Positions 42,354 to 51,832 of a stretch of 64,000 nt of DNA are shown here, piece by piece. The notes beneath the pieces were generated by a model that worked only from the letters and a program-made list of their open reading frames with translations, did no database searches and was not told the DNA's origin. Every line of letters begins with the position of its first letter. Position 1 is the first letter of the stretch. The position numbers and the translations under genes were made by a program. Source of the stretch: Balneola sp. MJW-20 (lineage in GTDB: Bacteria > Bacteroidota > Rhodothermia > Balneolales > Balneolaceae). The stretch lies in assembly GCF_040811775.1 (NCBI RefSeq), contig NZ_JBFNXW010000001.1, positions 558,001 through 622,000 on the forward strand, in the 5' to 3' direction.

Positions 42354-44357
42354 TTAAGCTTTATTCACACGCAACTTCCTCAATACCGTACCTGTACAAG
42401 CTTTAACCATGTATGATGATTCAACGCTTTTAATTGTATTGGACCCTGCTTGTTGATCATCAACAAGTAACTCCCAATAACCCTCAGGTAATATGATTTC
42501 ATGATCTTGATGAGGGTTTGTATTGATCGAGACAAAGTAATCATATTTATCATTAGTGCCATGTCCCTCTAAAGAAAAAGTAACATGCAGTGGATCCTGA
42601 TATACTTTGAAATTAATTTCATCAGAAGCAGCTTTCCTGAGTGCCGGAGCATTTAGTCTCAATTCAATAAGTCCACGGTAGTAATTAAATAGTTCTTCAT
42701 TAAGGGAAATATGCTCAAAGTTGATCCAATTGGTCTCATTGTCTTTATTATAAGTATCGCGATCAATATAGCCCGCTCGCGAATCCTTCACATCCGTATG
42801 CCTGATCACTTTTGACCTCCCGTATTCCTGACCTTCGTGAATCATCGTAATTCCCTGGGATACAAATAGAGAGAGAGCTGCTAATCTACATATTCTCATC
42901 TGCTCCTCATTGAGCGTAGTATGATCTTCAATATCTTTGATCTCAGTATTCAGTATCTCAGGTTCCAATACAATACGAATGTAGTCTGCCAGGGTGTAAC
43001 CATCATGACTTTCAAGGTAATTCAGCGCATGCCTTGAACTTCTGAACAGACCATGTTCATGGTCTTTTAAAGATCCTCTGAAGCCATTTTCAATGGCAAA
43101 CCGATTTACGTGGGGATTAAAATTTCCGAATATAAATCCTTTATCATGTTCAGGATCATATCCTTTAAAATTATTCCTCATACGGTCATTCCATGAGGCC
43201 CATCCCCGGTCACTAAAGCCATCCGGTTTATACGCCCCGCCCCAAGGTTCCGCAATCAGGATGATATTCGGCTTAACATTTTTCAGTTCAGCAGATATCA
43301 TCTCTACGGTTTCCCAGTCAATAAGACCCGCAAGATCAAAGCGAAATCCGTCTATATGATATTCTTTGACCCAATGTATAAGAGATTCCAGAATTAGTTC
43401 ACGGGAATGCTTTGCAGCAGTACTGATATCGTTACCTGTCCAGCTATCATTTACATAATTTCCGGCATCATCGAGTCTGAAATAATGATCTTTGGCAGTA
43501 TACTTCAGGGGATTAAGATCATAATGAGAGGCATGATTATAGACCACGTCCATGATCACACTGATTCCTTCACCATGCAGACGGTTAACCATAGATTTGA
43601 CTTCCCGATGTGCGTTAGCATTATGACCGGAAATATCAGAGTGTTTAAATGAACCATCTGAAGCATAGAGAGTCTCCGGAACAAAGTGGAAGCTGGTCAT
43701 ATAACCCCAGTGATTGATACTGTAAGGATTCCAGGTATTTCGAACACCCGTTTCCGTCATATGGTCAAATGGTGGCTCGTAATAGGCGAATTTCTGAAGT
43801 GGAAGAAATTCTACGGCATTCACACCCAGTTTTTTCAGGTGGGTCATACCGCCAGTTTCAGCCTGAATAAAATCATTGTAAATACCCTGGACATAAGTAT
43901 TGGCTGAAGGGTGCGCAACCATATCTTTTATATGACATTCATATATGATAAGATCTCTGGGATCAGAAGGAGGGTAAAAGTCTCTGTCACTCCATTTAAA
44001 AGGTTCCTCTTTCAGGATCAGTGTCCGGGCGTGCTGAAGGTGATTATTAATGGTCACGACATACCTGGAAAAGGGGTCAGCGATAAGATAATCGGTATTT
44101 TCAACTTTCTTTCCCTCATTATCAGGGAATACAAGTGAATAAGCATAAAACTTATTCCAGAGATCGTCATTTGTGGAGTATTCCCAGATCCCATCTTCCG
44201 TGAATTTCATGGATTCTATTCTCGGGTTAGGGTCCTCATATTCATCAAATATGTATAATGCTATTGATGATGCATGAGATGAGAATAAACGAAATACAAA
44301 TTTTCCGTTTTCAAATTTGCATCCAAGACCGCTTCTATCGGTGATCGTTGTTTTCAA
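42354..44357 (-). CDS. GH13 alpha-glucan debranching enzyme, pullulanase-like
   Basis: Glycoside hydrolase family 13 (667 aa, no signal peptide, so cytoplasmic). An N-terminal carbohydrate-binding-like domain (about 12-110) precedes the barrel: IYECHIKDM (138-146), region I DVVYNHAS (270-277), nucleophile Asp341 (GFRFDLAG), acid/base Glu370 (IAEPWG) and stabilising Asp452 (ESHDG). YNHAS and YECHIKD point to type I pullulanases acting on alpha-1,6 branches, probably of glycogen. The exact substrate is inferred. It lies between the NSS gene and metG. Confidence 0.88.
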   Translation of the reverse strand: MKTTITDRSGLGCKFENGKFVFRLFSSHASSIALYIFDEYEDPNPRIESMKFTEDGIWEYSTNDDLWNKFYAYSLVFPDNEGKKVENTDYLIADPFSRYVVTINNHLQHARTLILKEEPFKWSDRDFYPPSDPRDLIIYECHIKDMVAHPSANTYVQGIYNDFIQAETGGMTHLKKLGVNAVEFLPLQKFAYYEPPFDHMTETGVRNTWNPYSINHWGYMTSFHFVPETLYASDGSFKHSDISGHNANAHREVKSMVNRLHGEGISVIMDVVYNHASHYDLNPLKYTAKDHYFRLDDAGNYVNDSWTGNDISTAAKHSRELILESLIHWVKEYHIDGFRFDLAGLIDWETVEMISAELKNVKPNIILIAEPWGGAYKPDGFSDRGWASWNDRMRNNFKGYDPEHDKGFIFGNFNPHVNRFAIENGFRGSLKDHEHGLFRSSRHALNYLESHDGYTLADYIRIVLEPEILNTEIKDIEDHTTLNEEQMRICRLAALSLFVSQGITMIHEGQEYGRSKVIRHTDVKDSRAGYIDRDTYNKDNETNWINFEHISLNEELFNYYRGLIELRLNAPALRKAASDEINFKVYQDPLHVTFSLEGHGTNDKYDYFVSINTNPHQDHEIILPEGYWELLVDDQQAGSNTIKSVESSYMVKACTGTVLRKLRVNKA

Positions 44358-44380
44358 ATCTGGCCTGTTTTCCTGATCTG

Positions 44381-46414
44381 TTATGATATCTGACTACCTG
44401 GTGTTGCATCAGTTTCAACAAATCGCAGGTCGCCTTCAGGATTCTCTGCCATCAGGATCATTCCTTTGCTTTCAACTCCCATGAGTTTTTTTGGAGCCAG
44501 GTTAGCAACTACACAAACCTGCTTGCCTATAAGCTCATCAGGTTTATAGAATTTTGCGATTCCTGAAACGATCGTTCGTTTCTCAACTCCAATATCTACG
44601 GTAAATTTGAGCAGCTTATTTGATTTCTCGATCTTTTCTGCTGTGAGAATTTTCCCCGCTCTTAGATCAAGTTTCATGAAATCATTGAATTCGATATTGT
44701 CTCTGAGTTCCGGAAGATCAACGGCGTCTTCGTTCTCAGCTGCTCTATTTTCAAGTTTTTCCAATTGTGCTTCTATTTCTTCGTCTTCAATTTTTTCAAA
44801 AAGGATCTTTCCTGTGGATATGTTATGGTCTTTTGGAAGTATACCTGCTTTGATGTTACTCCAGCTGAATTCATCAGATAAGCTGAGCTGACTTCTTATT
44901 TCAGCAGCTGAATCAGGAATAAAAGGCTCTAATAGCATTGACAATGCAGCACAGATCTGAAGACTGACATTCAATGTGTTGCCGCAGCTCACAGGGTCGT
45001 CTTTTCTGCTCTTCCATGGTTCTGTTTCTGTGAAGTAACGGTTACCGATTCTCGCAAGCTCCATAGTTTCGGATAAGGCTTCCTTAAAACGAAATCTTTC
45101 CAGTGAGTCAGTTATTTTATCTTTTTGGCCTTCAATTAATTGAAGCGTTTTTCTATCTAAATCTGAAGGCTCAATAAGTTCCGGAACTTTAGATTCTGCA
45201 TATTTATCAGTAAATGACAAGGCACGAAACACGAAGTTACCTAGTACATCAGCAAGCTCATTATTGACTCTTGACTGGAATTCTTTCCATGAAAAATCTG
45301 CATCCTTAGTTTCCGGGAGGGTAGAACCCAATGCATATCTCAGCAGGTCAGGTTTAAAATCTTCAAGATATTCATGTAACCATACCGCCCATCCGCGGGA
45401 GGTTGATAACTTCTTTCCTTCCAGGTTCAGAAATTCATTAGCGGGCACATTCTTTGGTAATACATAGTCGCCATGTTCCATAAGGAGAATCGGAAACATA
45501 ATGCAATGGAATACAATGTTATCCTTTCCGATGAAATGATATAGTTCGGTATTCTGATCCTGCCAGAAATCCTTCCATTTATCAACCTCTCCGGAAGCTT
45601 TTGCCCATTCTTTTGTGGCAGAGATATATCCAATGGGTGCGTCAAACCAAACATATAATACTTTTCCTTCTCCACCTTCTACCGGAACCGGTACTCCCCA
45701 GCTCAGATCACGCGTTGCGGCACGATCAGAAAGGCCATCATTAAGCCAGGACCTAACCTGGCCGGTAACATTAGCTTTCCATCCGTCCCAGGTATCCACC
45801 CATTCTTCTAGTTTAGGTTGAACCTCACCAAGTGGCATATACCAGTGAGTGGTCTCTTTTAGCTCCGGAACCTCACCACTTAAAGCGCTTACGGGGTTCT
45901 TTAATTCGGTAGGAGATAGGGAAGTACCACAGTTCTCACACTGATCACCATAAGCCTCTTCAAATCCGCAATTTGGACAAGTTCCCTTAACATATCGGTC
46001 AGGCAAGAACATGTCTTTTTTGGGATCATAAAGCTGTTTTTCCACTTTCTTTTTAAAGAACCCCTGTTCATACAGTTTTTTAAAGAATTCCTGAGAAGTT
46101 TCCCGATGAGTATCTGAGCTGGTTCTTCCGTAATAATCAAAAGAGATACCAAATTCCTCAAAAACCTCTTTATTCATCTTGTGGAAGCGATCCACGATAT
46201 CCTGAGGTTTTTTTCCGGCTTTTTCTGCAGCAATAGTGATCGCTACTCCGTGTTCATCGGATCCGCAAATGAATGCGACATCCGCACCGGTAAGTCGTTT
46301 ATAGCGAACATAAAAATCAGCGGTAAGGTAAGCTCCTGCAAGGTGGCCCAAATGAATGGGACCGTTTGCATAAGGAAGGGCAGAGGTAACAAGGATCTTC
46401 TGGTCTGTAGACAT
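44381..46414 (-). CDS. metG: Methionyl-tRNA synthetase
   Basis: Class I synthetase (677 aa). The signature HLGH (21-24) and KLSTS (in GKKLSTSRG) are intact; a four-Cys zinc knuckle (CPNC...CENC) and a C-terminal Trbp111-like tRNA-binding domain (about 575-677, LDLRAGKI) are present. The ATG at 46414 gives the canonical start STDQKILVTSALPYANGPIH; the longer frame to 46564 would run into the adjacent methyltransferase gene. Confidence 0.96.
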   Translation of the reverse strand: MSTDQKILVTSALPYANGPIHLGHLAGAYLTADFYVRYKRLTGADVAFICGSDEHGVAITIAAEKAGKKPQDIVDRFHKMNKEVFEEFGISFDYYGRTSSDTHRETSQEFFKKLYEQGFFKKKVEKQLYDPKKDMFLPDRYVKGTCPNCGFEEAYGDQCENCGTSLSPTELKNPVSALSGEVPELKETTHWYMPLGEVQPKLEEWVDTWDGWKANVTGQVRSWLNDGLSDRAATRDLSWGVPVPVEGGEGKVLYVWFDAPIGYISATKEWAKASGEVDKWKDFWQDQNTELYHFIGKDNIVFHCIMFPILLMEHGDYVLPKNVPANEFLNLEGKKLSTSRGWAVWLHEYLEDFKPDLLRYALGSTLPETKDADFSWKEFQSRVNNELADVLGNFVFRALSFTDKYAESKVPELIEPSDLDRKTLQLIEGQKDKITDSLERFRFKEALSETMELARIGNRYFTETEPWKSRKDDPVSCGNTLNVSLQICAALSMLLEPFIPDSAAEIRSQLSLSDEFSWSNIKAGILPKDHNISTGKILFEKIEDEEIEAQLEKLENRAAENEDAVDLPELRDNIEFNDFMKLDLRAGKILTAEKIEKSNKLLKFTVDIGVEKRTIVSGIAKFYKPDELIGKQVCVVANLAPKKLMGVESKGMILMAENPEGDLRFVETDATPGSQIS

Positions 46415-46478
46415 CGATAAATTTTTCTTGATTTGGTCGAAGATAAGAAATGCTGTGTTTATTGTATAAAGTTGATAT

Positions 46479-47015
46479 TTAATTATCCTGCCATACTTTT
46501 GATAGAACTCCATAGAGCATAACCCCGGCAGCAACTGAGACATTAAGTGAATGCTTGTGTCCAAATTGAGGTATCAACACAAATTCATCTATAAGCCTCA
46601 TGATCTCATCATCAATTCCAGTTACTTCGTTGCCTAATACCAGAATTAATTTATCACTACCGGATATCTTGATCTCAGGTAGTGCGATACTGTGGGTGGT
46701 TTGTTCAAGACCGATAACCCGGTATGATCTTTTTTTCATTTCACTAAGATAAGTATCGATCTCATCTACATACTTCCATTTCACAAATTCTTCGGCACCG
46801 ATCGCAGTTTTTGAGATCTCTGGTCGGGGAGGAACAGGAGAATAACCGGAAATTATGATCTCACCCACCCCAAAAGCATCTGCTGAGCGGAATACTGAAC
46901 CTACATTATGCATAGACCGTATATTATGAACGATCAGTTTGAGGTCTCTTAAGGCGGAAGGGGTCTTTCTGGATAAATTCTGATTTAAGATCTGTTTTGT
47001 TGTTAACTTGGCCAT
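46479..47015 (-). CDS. SpoU/TrmH-family RNA 2'-O-methyltransferase
   Basis: Short SPOUT methyltransferase (178 aa). Motif 1 HNIRSMHNVGSVFRSADAFG (about 30-49), motif 2 LVLGNEVTGID and motif 3 PQFGHKHSLNVSVAAGVMLYG are all present. It is the single-domain type without an RNA-binding extension; the target (tRNA or rRNA position) is unknown. It is separate from the trmH at 2033. It is followed after 64 bp by metG and is divergent from the MFS transporter. Confidence 0.9.
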   Translation of the reverse strand: MAKLTTKQILNQNLSRKTPSALRDLKLIVHNIRSMHNVGSVFRSADAFGVGEIIISGYSPVPPRPEISKTAIGAEEFVKWKYVDEIDTYLSEMKKRSYRVIGLEQTTHSIALPEIKISGSDKLILVLGNEVTGIDDEIMRLIDEFVLIPQFGHKHSLNVSVAAGVMLYGVLSKVWQDN

Positions 47016-47082
47016 CGAAAAAATTCAGAGGGTTAAAAAGGTTGATCAACGTTGAGGAAGTGATTCTACACAAACTATTCCT

Positions 47083-48315
47083 ATGACCAAAAACAGTAAA
47101 GCTGCACTTACATTTATTTTCATTACTGTATTAGTGGATGTGATCGGCCTTGGTATAATTATTCCGGTAATGCCGGATCTTATCATGGAGTTGATTGGGC
47201 AAGGACTTAGCACAGCATCATTATACGCTGGATGGATCACTTTTACCTATGCCGCTACCCAGTTTATCTTTGCTCCGGTGATCGGTGCATTGAGTGATCA
47301 GTATGGAAGAAGACCAGTCCTTCTATTTTCTTTGCTGGGTTTCGGGATCGGTTACATTCTCATCGGACTAGCACCAGGAATTATCTGGTTGTTTGCAGCC
47401 CGTTTCATTTCAGGGATCACAGGAGCAAGTTTCACAACAGCAAGTGCATATATAGCAGATATAAGCACCCCGGTAGAAAAAGCTAAAAACTTTGGACTCA
47501 TTGGTGCTGCTTTTGGACTGGGATTTATTATCGGGCCGGTAGTCGGCGGACTTCTTGGCGAATTTGGCTCCAGAATCCCATTTTATGGTGCTGCTGCTCT
47601 AACTCTTGCAAATGCTCTGTTTGGCTTTTTTGTACTGCCTGAGTCATTAAATACAGAGAACAGACGACTTTTCAACTGGAAAAGAGCGAACCCACTCGGT
47701 TCACTAAAACAGATCAGCAGATATCCAACCGTCCGGGGACTCATCATCGTATTCTTTTTTTTATATGTGTCAAGCCATGCTCCTCAAAGCACCTGGACCT
47801 ATTATACTATGCTTAAGTTTGAATGGGACGTATTAACGGTGGGGCTTTCATTAGGTGCCGTGGGGTTGTTGGTGGCAATCGTGCAAGGAGGATTAACCAG
47901 AGTTGTTATTCCCAGGATCGGAGAGAACAGAACGGTGTATATGGGGTTAAGCTTTTATTTTTTAGGATTTCTTGCCCTGGCTTTTGCTCCGAATAGTTTC
48001 TCAATGTTCATTGCCATTATACCATACAGTCTTGGAGGTTTTGCAGGTCCTGCACTGCAGGGAATCATCTCCAACGAAGTACCTGATAATGAACAAGGCG
48101 AATTGCAGGGAGGGCTAACTTCATTAATAAGTTTATCTGCAATTTTCGGCCCTCCGATAATGACGAATTTGTTTGGCTTTTTTACTTCAGAAATATCTCC
48201 TGTGCAGTTTCCAGGGGCTCCTTTCATGCTGGGTGCTGTGTTAATACTGGGTGCAGTAATATGGACAACCCGCACACTCTCTTTCTCTGATACAGGAACG
48301 GTAAGTTCAGATTAG
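47083..48315 (+). CDS. MFS transporter, TetA-like family
   Basis: Twelve-span major facilitator (410 aa) of the DHA1 drug:H+ antiporter group. The N-terminal VDVIGLGIIIPVMPDL and the loop GALSDQYGRRPVLLFS (about 66-81) are the TetA-type signatures. This group includes tetracycline exporters, but also many housekeeping exporters; no tetR-like gene is adjacent, so resistance is not implied. It ends before a strong terminator. Confidence 0.87.
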   Translation: MTKNSKAALTFIFITVLVDVIGLGIIIPVMPDLIMELIGQGLSTASLYAGWITFTYAATQFIFAPVIGALSDQYGRRPVLLFSLLGFGIGYILIGLAPGIIWLFAARFISGITGASFTTASAYIADISTPVEKAKNFGLIGAAFGLGFIIGPVVGGLLGEFGSRIPFYGAAALTLANALFGFFVLPESLNTENRRLFNWKRANPLGSLKQISRYPTVRGLIIVFFFLYVSSHAPQSTWTYYTMLKFEWDVLTVGLSLGAVGLLVAIVQGGLTRVVIPRIGENRTVYMGLSFYFLGFLALAFAPNSFSMFIAIIPYSLGGFAGPALQGIISNEVPDNEQGELQGGLTSLISLSAIFGPPIMTNLFGFFTSEISPVQFPGAPFMLGAVLILGAVIWTTRTLSFSDTGTVSSD

Positions 48316-48394
48316 CGGCAAGCAAGTTGAACTAAATAAATATTAGACAAACACGGGCTATCACCTTATTTTAAAGTCATATGAAATTAAATTG

Positions 48395-48424
48395 AAAGCA
48401 TCTGCAAGGCAGATCGCTTTTTTT
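48395..48424 (+). terminator. Intrinsic terminator before greA
   Basis: AAAGC and ATCTGC (48395-48405) pair with GCAGAT and GCTTT (48409-48420) around a 3-nt loop with one bulged C, followed by T residues. It ends 30 bp before the greA start. Confidence 0.75.
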
Positions 48425-48453
48425 GTTTGTCTGAATGAATAAAACCAACAGGT

Positions 48454-48927
48454 ATGAGTAAAGTACAATATCTCTCTCAGGAAGGATTTGATAAGCTGGA
48501 AGCCGAATTAAAAGATCTGAAGACCAGAGGTCGAAAAGAGATCGCTGAAGATATCGCAGAGGCCAGAGCTAAGGGTGATCTGAGCGAGAATGCCGAATAT
48601 GATGCTGCTAAAGAAGCACAGGGGCACCTGGAAGACAGGATTACTAAACTGGAAGATGCCCTTGCTAATGCCAGAGTCCTTGATGCTAATGAACTGGACC
48701 TCTCACAGGTTCGGATATTAACAACTGTTACTATTTTAAATAAAAAGGTTGGTAAGGAGATGAAATATACCCTTGTCAGTCCTAATGAAGCAGATTTCGC
48801 AGCCGGAAAGATCTCCGTTGAATCTCCGATCGGGAAAGCATTGATCGGAAAAGCGATCGGTGAAACCGTCCACGTGGATGTACCTGCAGGGAAACTGGAA
48901 CTTGAAATACTGGATATTCAGGTCTGA
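48454..48927 (+). CDS. greA: Transcription elongation factor GreA
   Basis: Rescues backtracked RNA polymerase (157 aa). The N-terminal coiled coil with the acidic tip (about 25-60, including GDLSENAEYDAAKEAQG with tip Asp/Glu) and the C-terminal FKBP-like domain (PNEADFAAGKISVESPIGKALIG) are intact. It heads a plus-strand run ending with pta. Confidence 0.96.
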   Translation: MSKVQYLSQEGFDKLEAELKDLKTRGRKEIAEDIAEARAKGDLSENAEYDAAKEAQGHLEDRITKLEDALANARVLDANELDLSQVRILTTVTILNKKVGKEMKYTLVSPNEADFAAGKISVESPIGKALIGKAIGETVHVDVPAGKLELEILDIQV

Positions 48928-48939
48928 ACCCTTGACCAA

Positions 48940-49395
48940 ATGAAAAAACTCATTGATGTTTACCCTTATCGGATCACAGAGAACGGAGTCAAATTTCTGG
49001 TATTCCTGAGATCTAAAAAAAAGATATACGCTGATCAGTGGCGGATGATAGGGGGTAAAGTTGATGAAAATGAGAGCTACTGGAAAGCTGCACTGAGAGA
49101 ATTGAATGAAGAGACCGGCCTGGTTCCTGACCATTTCTGGGTAGTGCCTTCTGTGAATACTTTTTATGAAGCAGCCTCTGACATGATCCATCATATTCCT
49201 GCTTTTGCGGCTCAAATACCTGCCAACGAAGAAATCCAGTTAAATGAGGAACATACTTCGTATAAGTGGATCTCAGCTGACGAGGTACAGTTATATTTAA
49301 GGTGGCCTGAACAACAACGACTAATCCGGTTGATACAAACCATACTAGAGGATCCTTCAAACAGACTCTTACCTGAATGGGAAATAGCACTTTAA
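48940..49395 (+). CDS. NUDIX hydrolase
   Basis: Hydrolyses nucleoside diphosphates linked to another moiety (151 aa). The Nudix box matches GX5EX7REUXEEXGU exactly: GKVDENESYWKAALRELNEE and on to TGL (about 31-53). The N-terminal YPYRITENGVKFLVF resembles NTP-pyrophosphohydrolase types. It follows greA by 12 bp and overlaps the next gene by 19 bp. Confidence 0.9.
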   Translation: MKKLIDVYPYRITENGVKFLVFLRSKKKIYADQWRMIGGKVDENESYWKAALRELNEETGLVPDHFWVVPSVNTFYEAASDMIHHIPAFAAQIPANEEIQLNEEHTSYKWISADEVQLYLRWPEQQRLIRLIQTILEDPSNRLLPEWEIAL

Positions 49396-50612
49396 AATAT
49401 CTTATTGCAGGTCTTTTCCTGTTATTCATGATCCCTGACCTGAGAGCCCAGGATAATTCCTATAATATCACTCCTTACCCTGATCTATGGTTTAATTCGA
49501 CAGATGGCATCAGAGTTGGAATAAGGTTATTAGGAGAGCAGGAGGGGACCTTCAAAGACGGACCTCATCGATTAGATTTTGGGATATGGGGAGCCTCAAA
49601 ATGGCCGGAAAATCCTTTATCGTATTATGTGAGTTTTACAGAACCAATCTCGTTCTGGTCATCTTCCGGAAATGAACTGAATATACAATTGATCTCATCC
49701 GTAAGGACTGGTTTTATCGATCATGGCGCCGTTCTTAATAAAAGATTTCAGGATGGGTTCAATGAGTTGAATTACTTCAGAATCTCTGCCTCATACAGGC
49801 AACAGAAACTATTTAATAATTCATATCCCGTTTTTGAGCAGCTTTGGCAAAGTGATTGGAAAAGTCTTTTAGGGATTCAATTATTTCGATCAAAAGAATA
49901 TCAATCCGGTGTACAGACCATGCAGGCTGATATGCTCTATAATGTATCTCCGGTCAGCTCATCTTTTTTCAAAATAACGGCAGATATCAGACAGACTTTC
50001 GAAATCAGCAATGGATTTGAAGTCGGAATAAGAGCCTATGGCGGAACAAGCAGCAAGGATGTTCTTCCGGAGTTCGGTTTTGGAATGAATTTTCATGATA
50101 TGAACTCATGGATGGATAGCGGTCTGATGAGGGCCGGGGGGACTGTGCCGGTAAGTTTAATTGAAAACGGACATTTTCAGTATGCCTCTGGACCAAATCT
50201 CCGTGGATATGCATCACAGGAAATGAAGTTATTAAGCTCAGGTGCCGTTGTCTATTATAATTCAACAGCTGCTATGAATCTGGAAATTGAATATCCCAAT
50301 CCCGTAAACAATTTATGGAAAGATAGTATCGTAGAAGACATATTACATTTTAAGACCTATGGATTTGCGGATGCAGGAATCTTTTCAACCGAATTAGTAG
50401 ATGAAGGTGTGAGCAACTTTGATGACAGCAGAACGCTTGCCGATGCAGGTGCAGGCTTCCAGTTATCTCTTAACATTCCGGATTACCTGGGAAATGACCG
50501 GGGGATCGCTATTCGATATGAAATACCTCTGTGGCTATCAGATCCGGAAGGTAATGATGCATCCTTTAAATTCAGAAGCCTCATTGGAATCGGAACAATC
50601 ATTGATTTTTAA
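49377..50612 (+). CDS. Outer-membrane barrel-like protein of unknown function
   Basis: No family recognised. 411 aa with a signal peptide (about 1-24, cleavage near LRAQD) and a beta-rich mature part with aromatic/glycine strand patterns that fit an outer-membrane barrel. Its start overlaps the Nudix ORF by 19 bp, and its stop lies 2 bp before ackA, so it is co-translated with both. Confidence 0.68.
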   Translation: MGNSTLKYLIAGLFLLFMIPDLRAQDNSYNITPYPDLWFNSTDGIRVGIRLLGEQEGTFKDGPHRLDFGIWGASKWPENPLSYYVSFTEPISFWSSSGNELNIQLISSVRTGFIDHGAVLNKRFQDGFNELNYFRISASYRQQKLFNNSYPVFEQLWQSDWKSLLGIQLFRSKEYQSGVQTMQADMLYNVSPVSSSFFKITADIRQTFEISNGFEVGIRAYGGTSSKDVLPEFGFGMNFHDMNSWMDSGLMRAGGTVPVSLIENGHFQYASGPNLRGYASQEMKLLSSGAVVYYNSTAAMNLEIEYPNPVNNLWKDSIVEDILHFKTYGFADAGIFSTELVDEGVSNFDDSRTLADAGAGFQLSLNIPDYLGNDRGIAIRYEIPLWLSDPEGNDASFKFRSLIGIGTIIDF

Positions 50613-50614
50613 AA

Positions 50615-51832
50615 ATGAAAGTACTGGTAATAAATTGCGGGAGTTCCTCAATAAAATATCAACTGATCAATACCGAGGAGCAAAGAACCCTGTGTAAAGG
50701 TCTTGTTGAACGGATCGGCGCGGTCACATCTATTATCAAACAAGAGTTTGAAAATGAGAAACCCGTAAAGATGACACTGGTTCTCGAGGATCATGCAGCC
50801 GCTCTGAAAAAAATGATGGAATTGCTGATCGAGGCTAATAATGACCATCTCAATTCACTGGAAGAGATTGAAGCTGTCGGACACCGGGTAGTCCATGGGG
50901 GAGAAATGTTCAAAGATTCAGTAATGATCGATGATGATGTCGAAGAGGCCATACAGCAGGCATTTGACATTGCGCCTTTGCATAACCCTCCGAATCTGGA
51001 CGGTATACGGGCAGCAAAAAAACACTTACCGGATGTGCCTCATGTTGCCGTATTTGATACTGCATTTCATCATTCTATACCTCAACATGCATTTTTGTAC
51101 GGAATTCCCAACAGACTCTATCGCAGGTACAAGATAAGACGGTATGGATTCCACGGTACTTCCCATTACTATGTAAGCCGGAAGTATTATCAGTTGTCGG
51201 AAACCCCAAAGCATAAGTCCAAGATCATAAGCTGCCATCTCGGTAATGGGTGTTCCATCACAGCAATTGAAAATGGTAATTCTGTTGATACCAGTATGGG
51301 GTTTTCCCCCTTAGAGGGACTCGTAATGGGTACCCGAAGCGGAGACATTGATCCCTCCATTGTCTTTTACCTTATAGAGAAAGAGGAACTATCGCTTGCG
51401 AATGTGCATGCTCTGCTGAACAAACATAGCGGATTATTAGGTCTCAGCGGTTATGCAGCCGATATGAGAGACCTCCTGCAGGAGGCAGAAGACGGAGACC
51501 GCAGGTGCAGAGAGGCTATTGAGGTATTCTGTTATCGTGCCAAGAAATATATCGGCTCATATATTGCAGCTATGAATGGAGTAGACGCAATTATTTTTAC
51601 CGGAGGAATAGGTGAGAATGCTCCGTTGATCCGGGAGAAGATCTTACACAATCTGGATTATGCCGGTGTTCACCTGGATAAGCATATGAACGAAAACCCC
51701 CATCCTGAAAAAGACCTTTCAACCTCGGAAGGTACTGTTGACCTCAGAGTCATACCTACAAATGAAGAAATGGTAATTGCCATTGACGCAGCCAAAATTG
51801 CTGTAGCCTCCAAACAAACACCCTGGGCTTAA
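50615..51832 (+). CDS. ackA: Acetate kinase
   Basis: Converts acetyl phosphate and ADP to acetate and ATP. ASKHA-fold features are complete: INCGSSSIKYQL (6-17), VGHRVVHGG (about 88-96), the adenosine-site GTRSGDIDP, and the second phosphate loop FTGGIGENA. 405 aa is the usual length. The pta partner is in the same run, separated by two other genes. Its stop overlaps the next gene start (TAATG). Confidence 0.96.
   Translation: MKVLVINCGSSSIKYQLINTEEQRTLCKGLVERIGAVTSIIKQEFENEKPVKMTLVLEDHAAALKKMMELLIEANNDHLNSLEEIEAVGHRVVHGGEMFKDSVMIDDDVEEAIQQAFDIAPLHNPPNLDGIRAAKKHLPDVPHVAVFDTAFHHSIPQHAFLYGIPNRLYRRYKIRRYGFHGTSHYYVSRKYYQLSETPKHKSKIISCHLGNGCSITAIENGNSVDTSMGFSPLEGLVMGTRSGDIDPSIVFYLIEKEELSLANVHALLNKHSGLLGLSGYAADMRDLLQEAEDGDRRCREAIEVFCYRAKKYIGSYIAAMNGVDAIIFTGGIGENAPLIREKILHNLDYAGVHLDKHMNENPHPEKDLSTSEGTVDLRVIPTNEEMVIAIDAAKIAVASKQTPWA

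Noticed and set aside
46415..46564. Extended metG reading frame starting at 46564
   Set aside because: It would overlap the methyltransferase gene at 46479; the ATG at 46414 gives the canonical MetG start.
47041..47050. GTTGATCAAC perfect palindrome before the MFS gene as an operator
   Set aside because: Ten-bp palindromes are common by chance, and no adjacent regulator or longer symmetry supports it.
47083..48315. Tetracycline resistance gene
   Set aside because: The TetA-like signature is shared by many exporters and there is no TetR-type regulator or mobile context.
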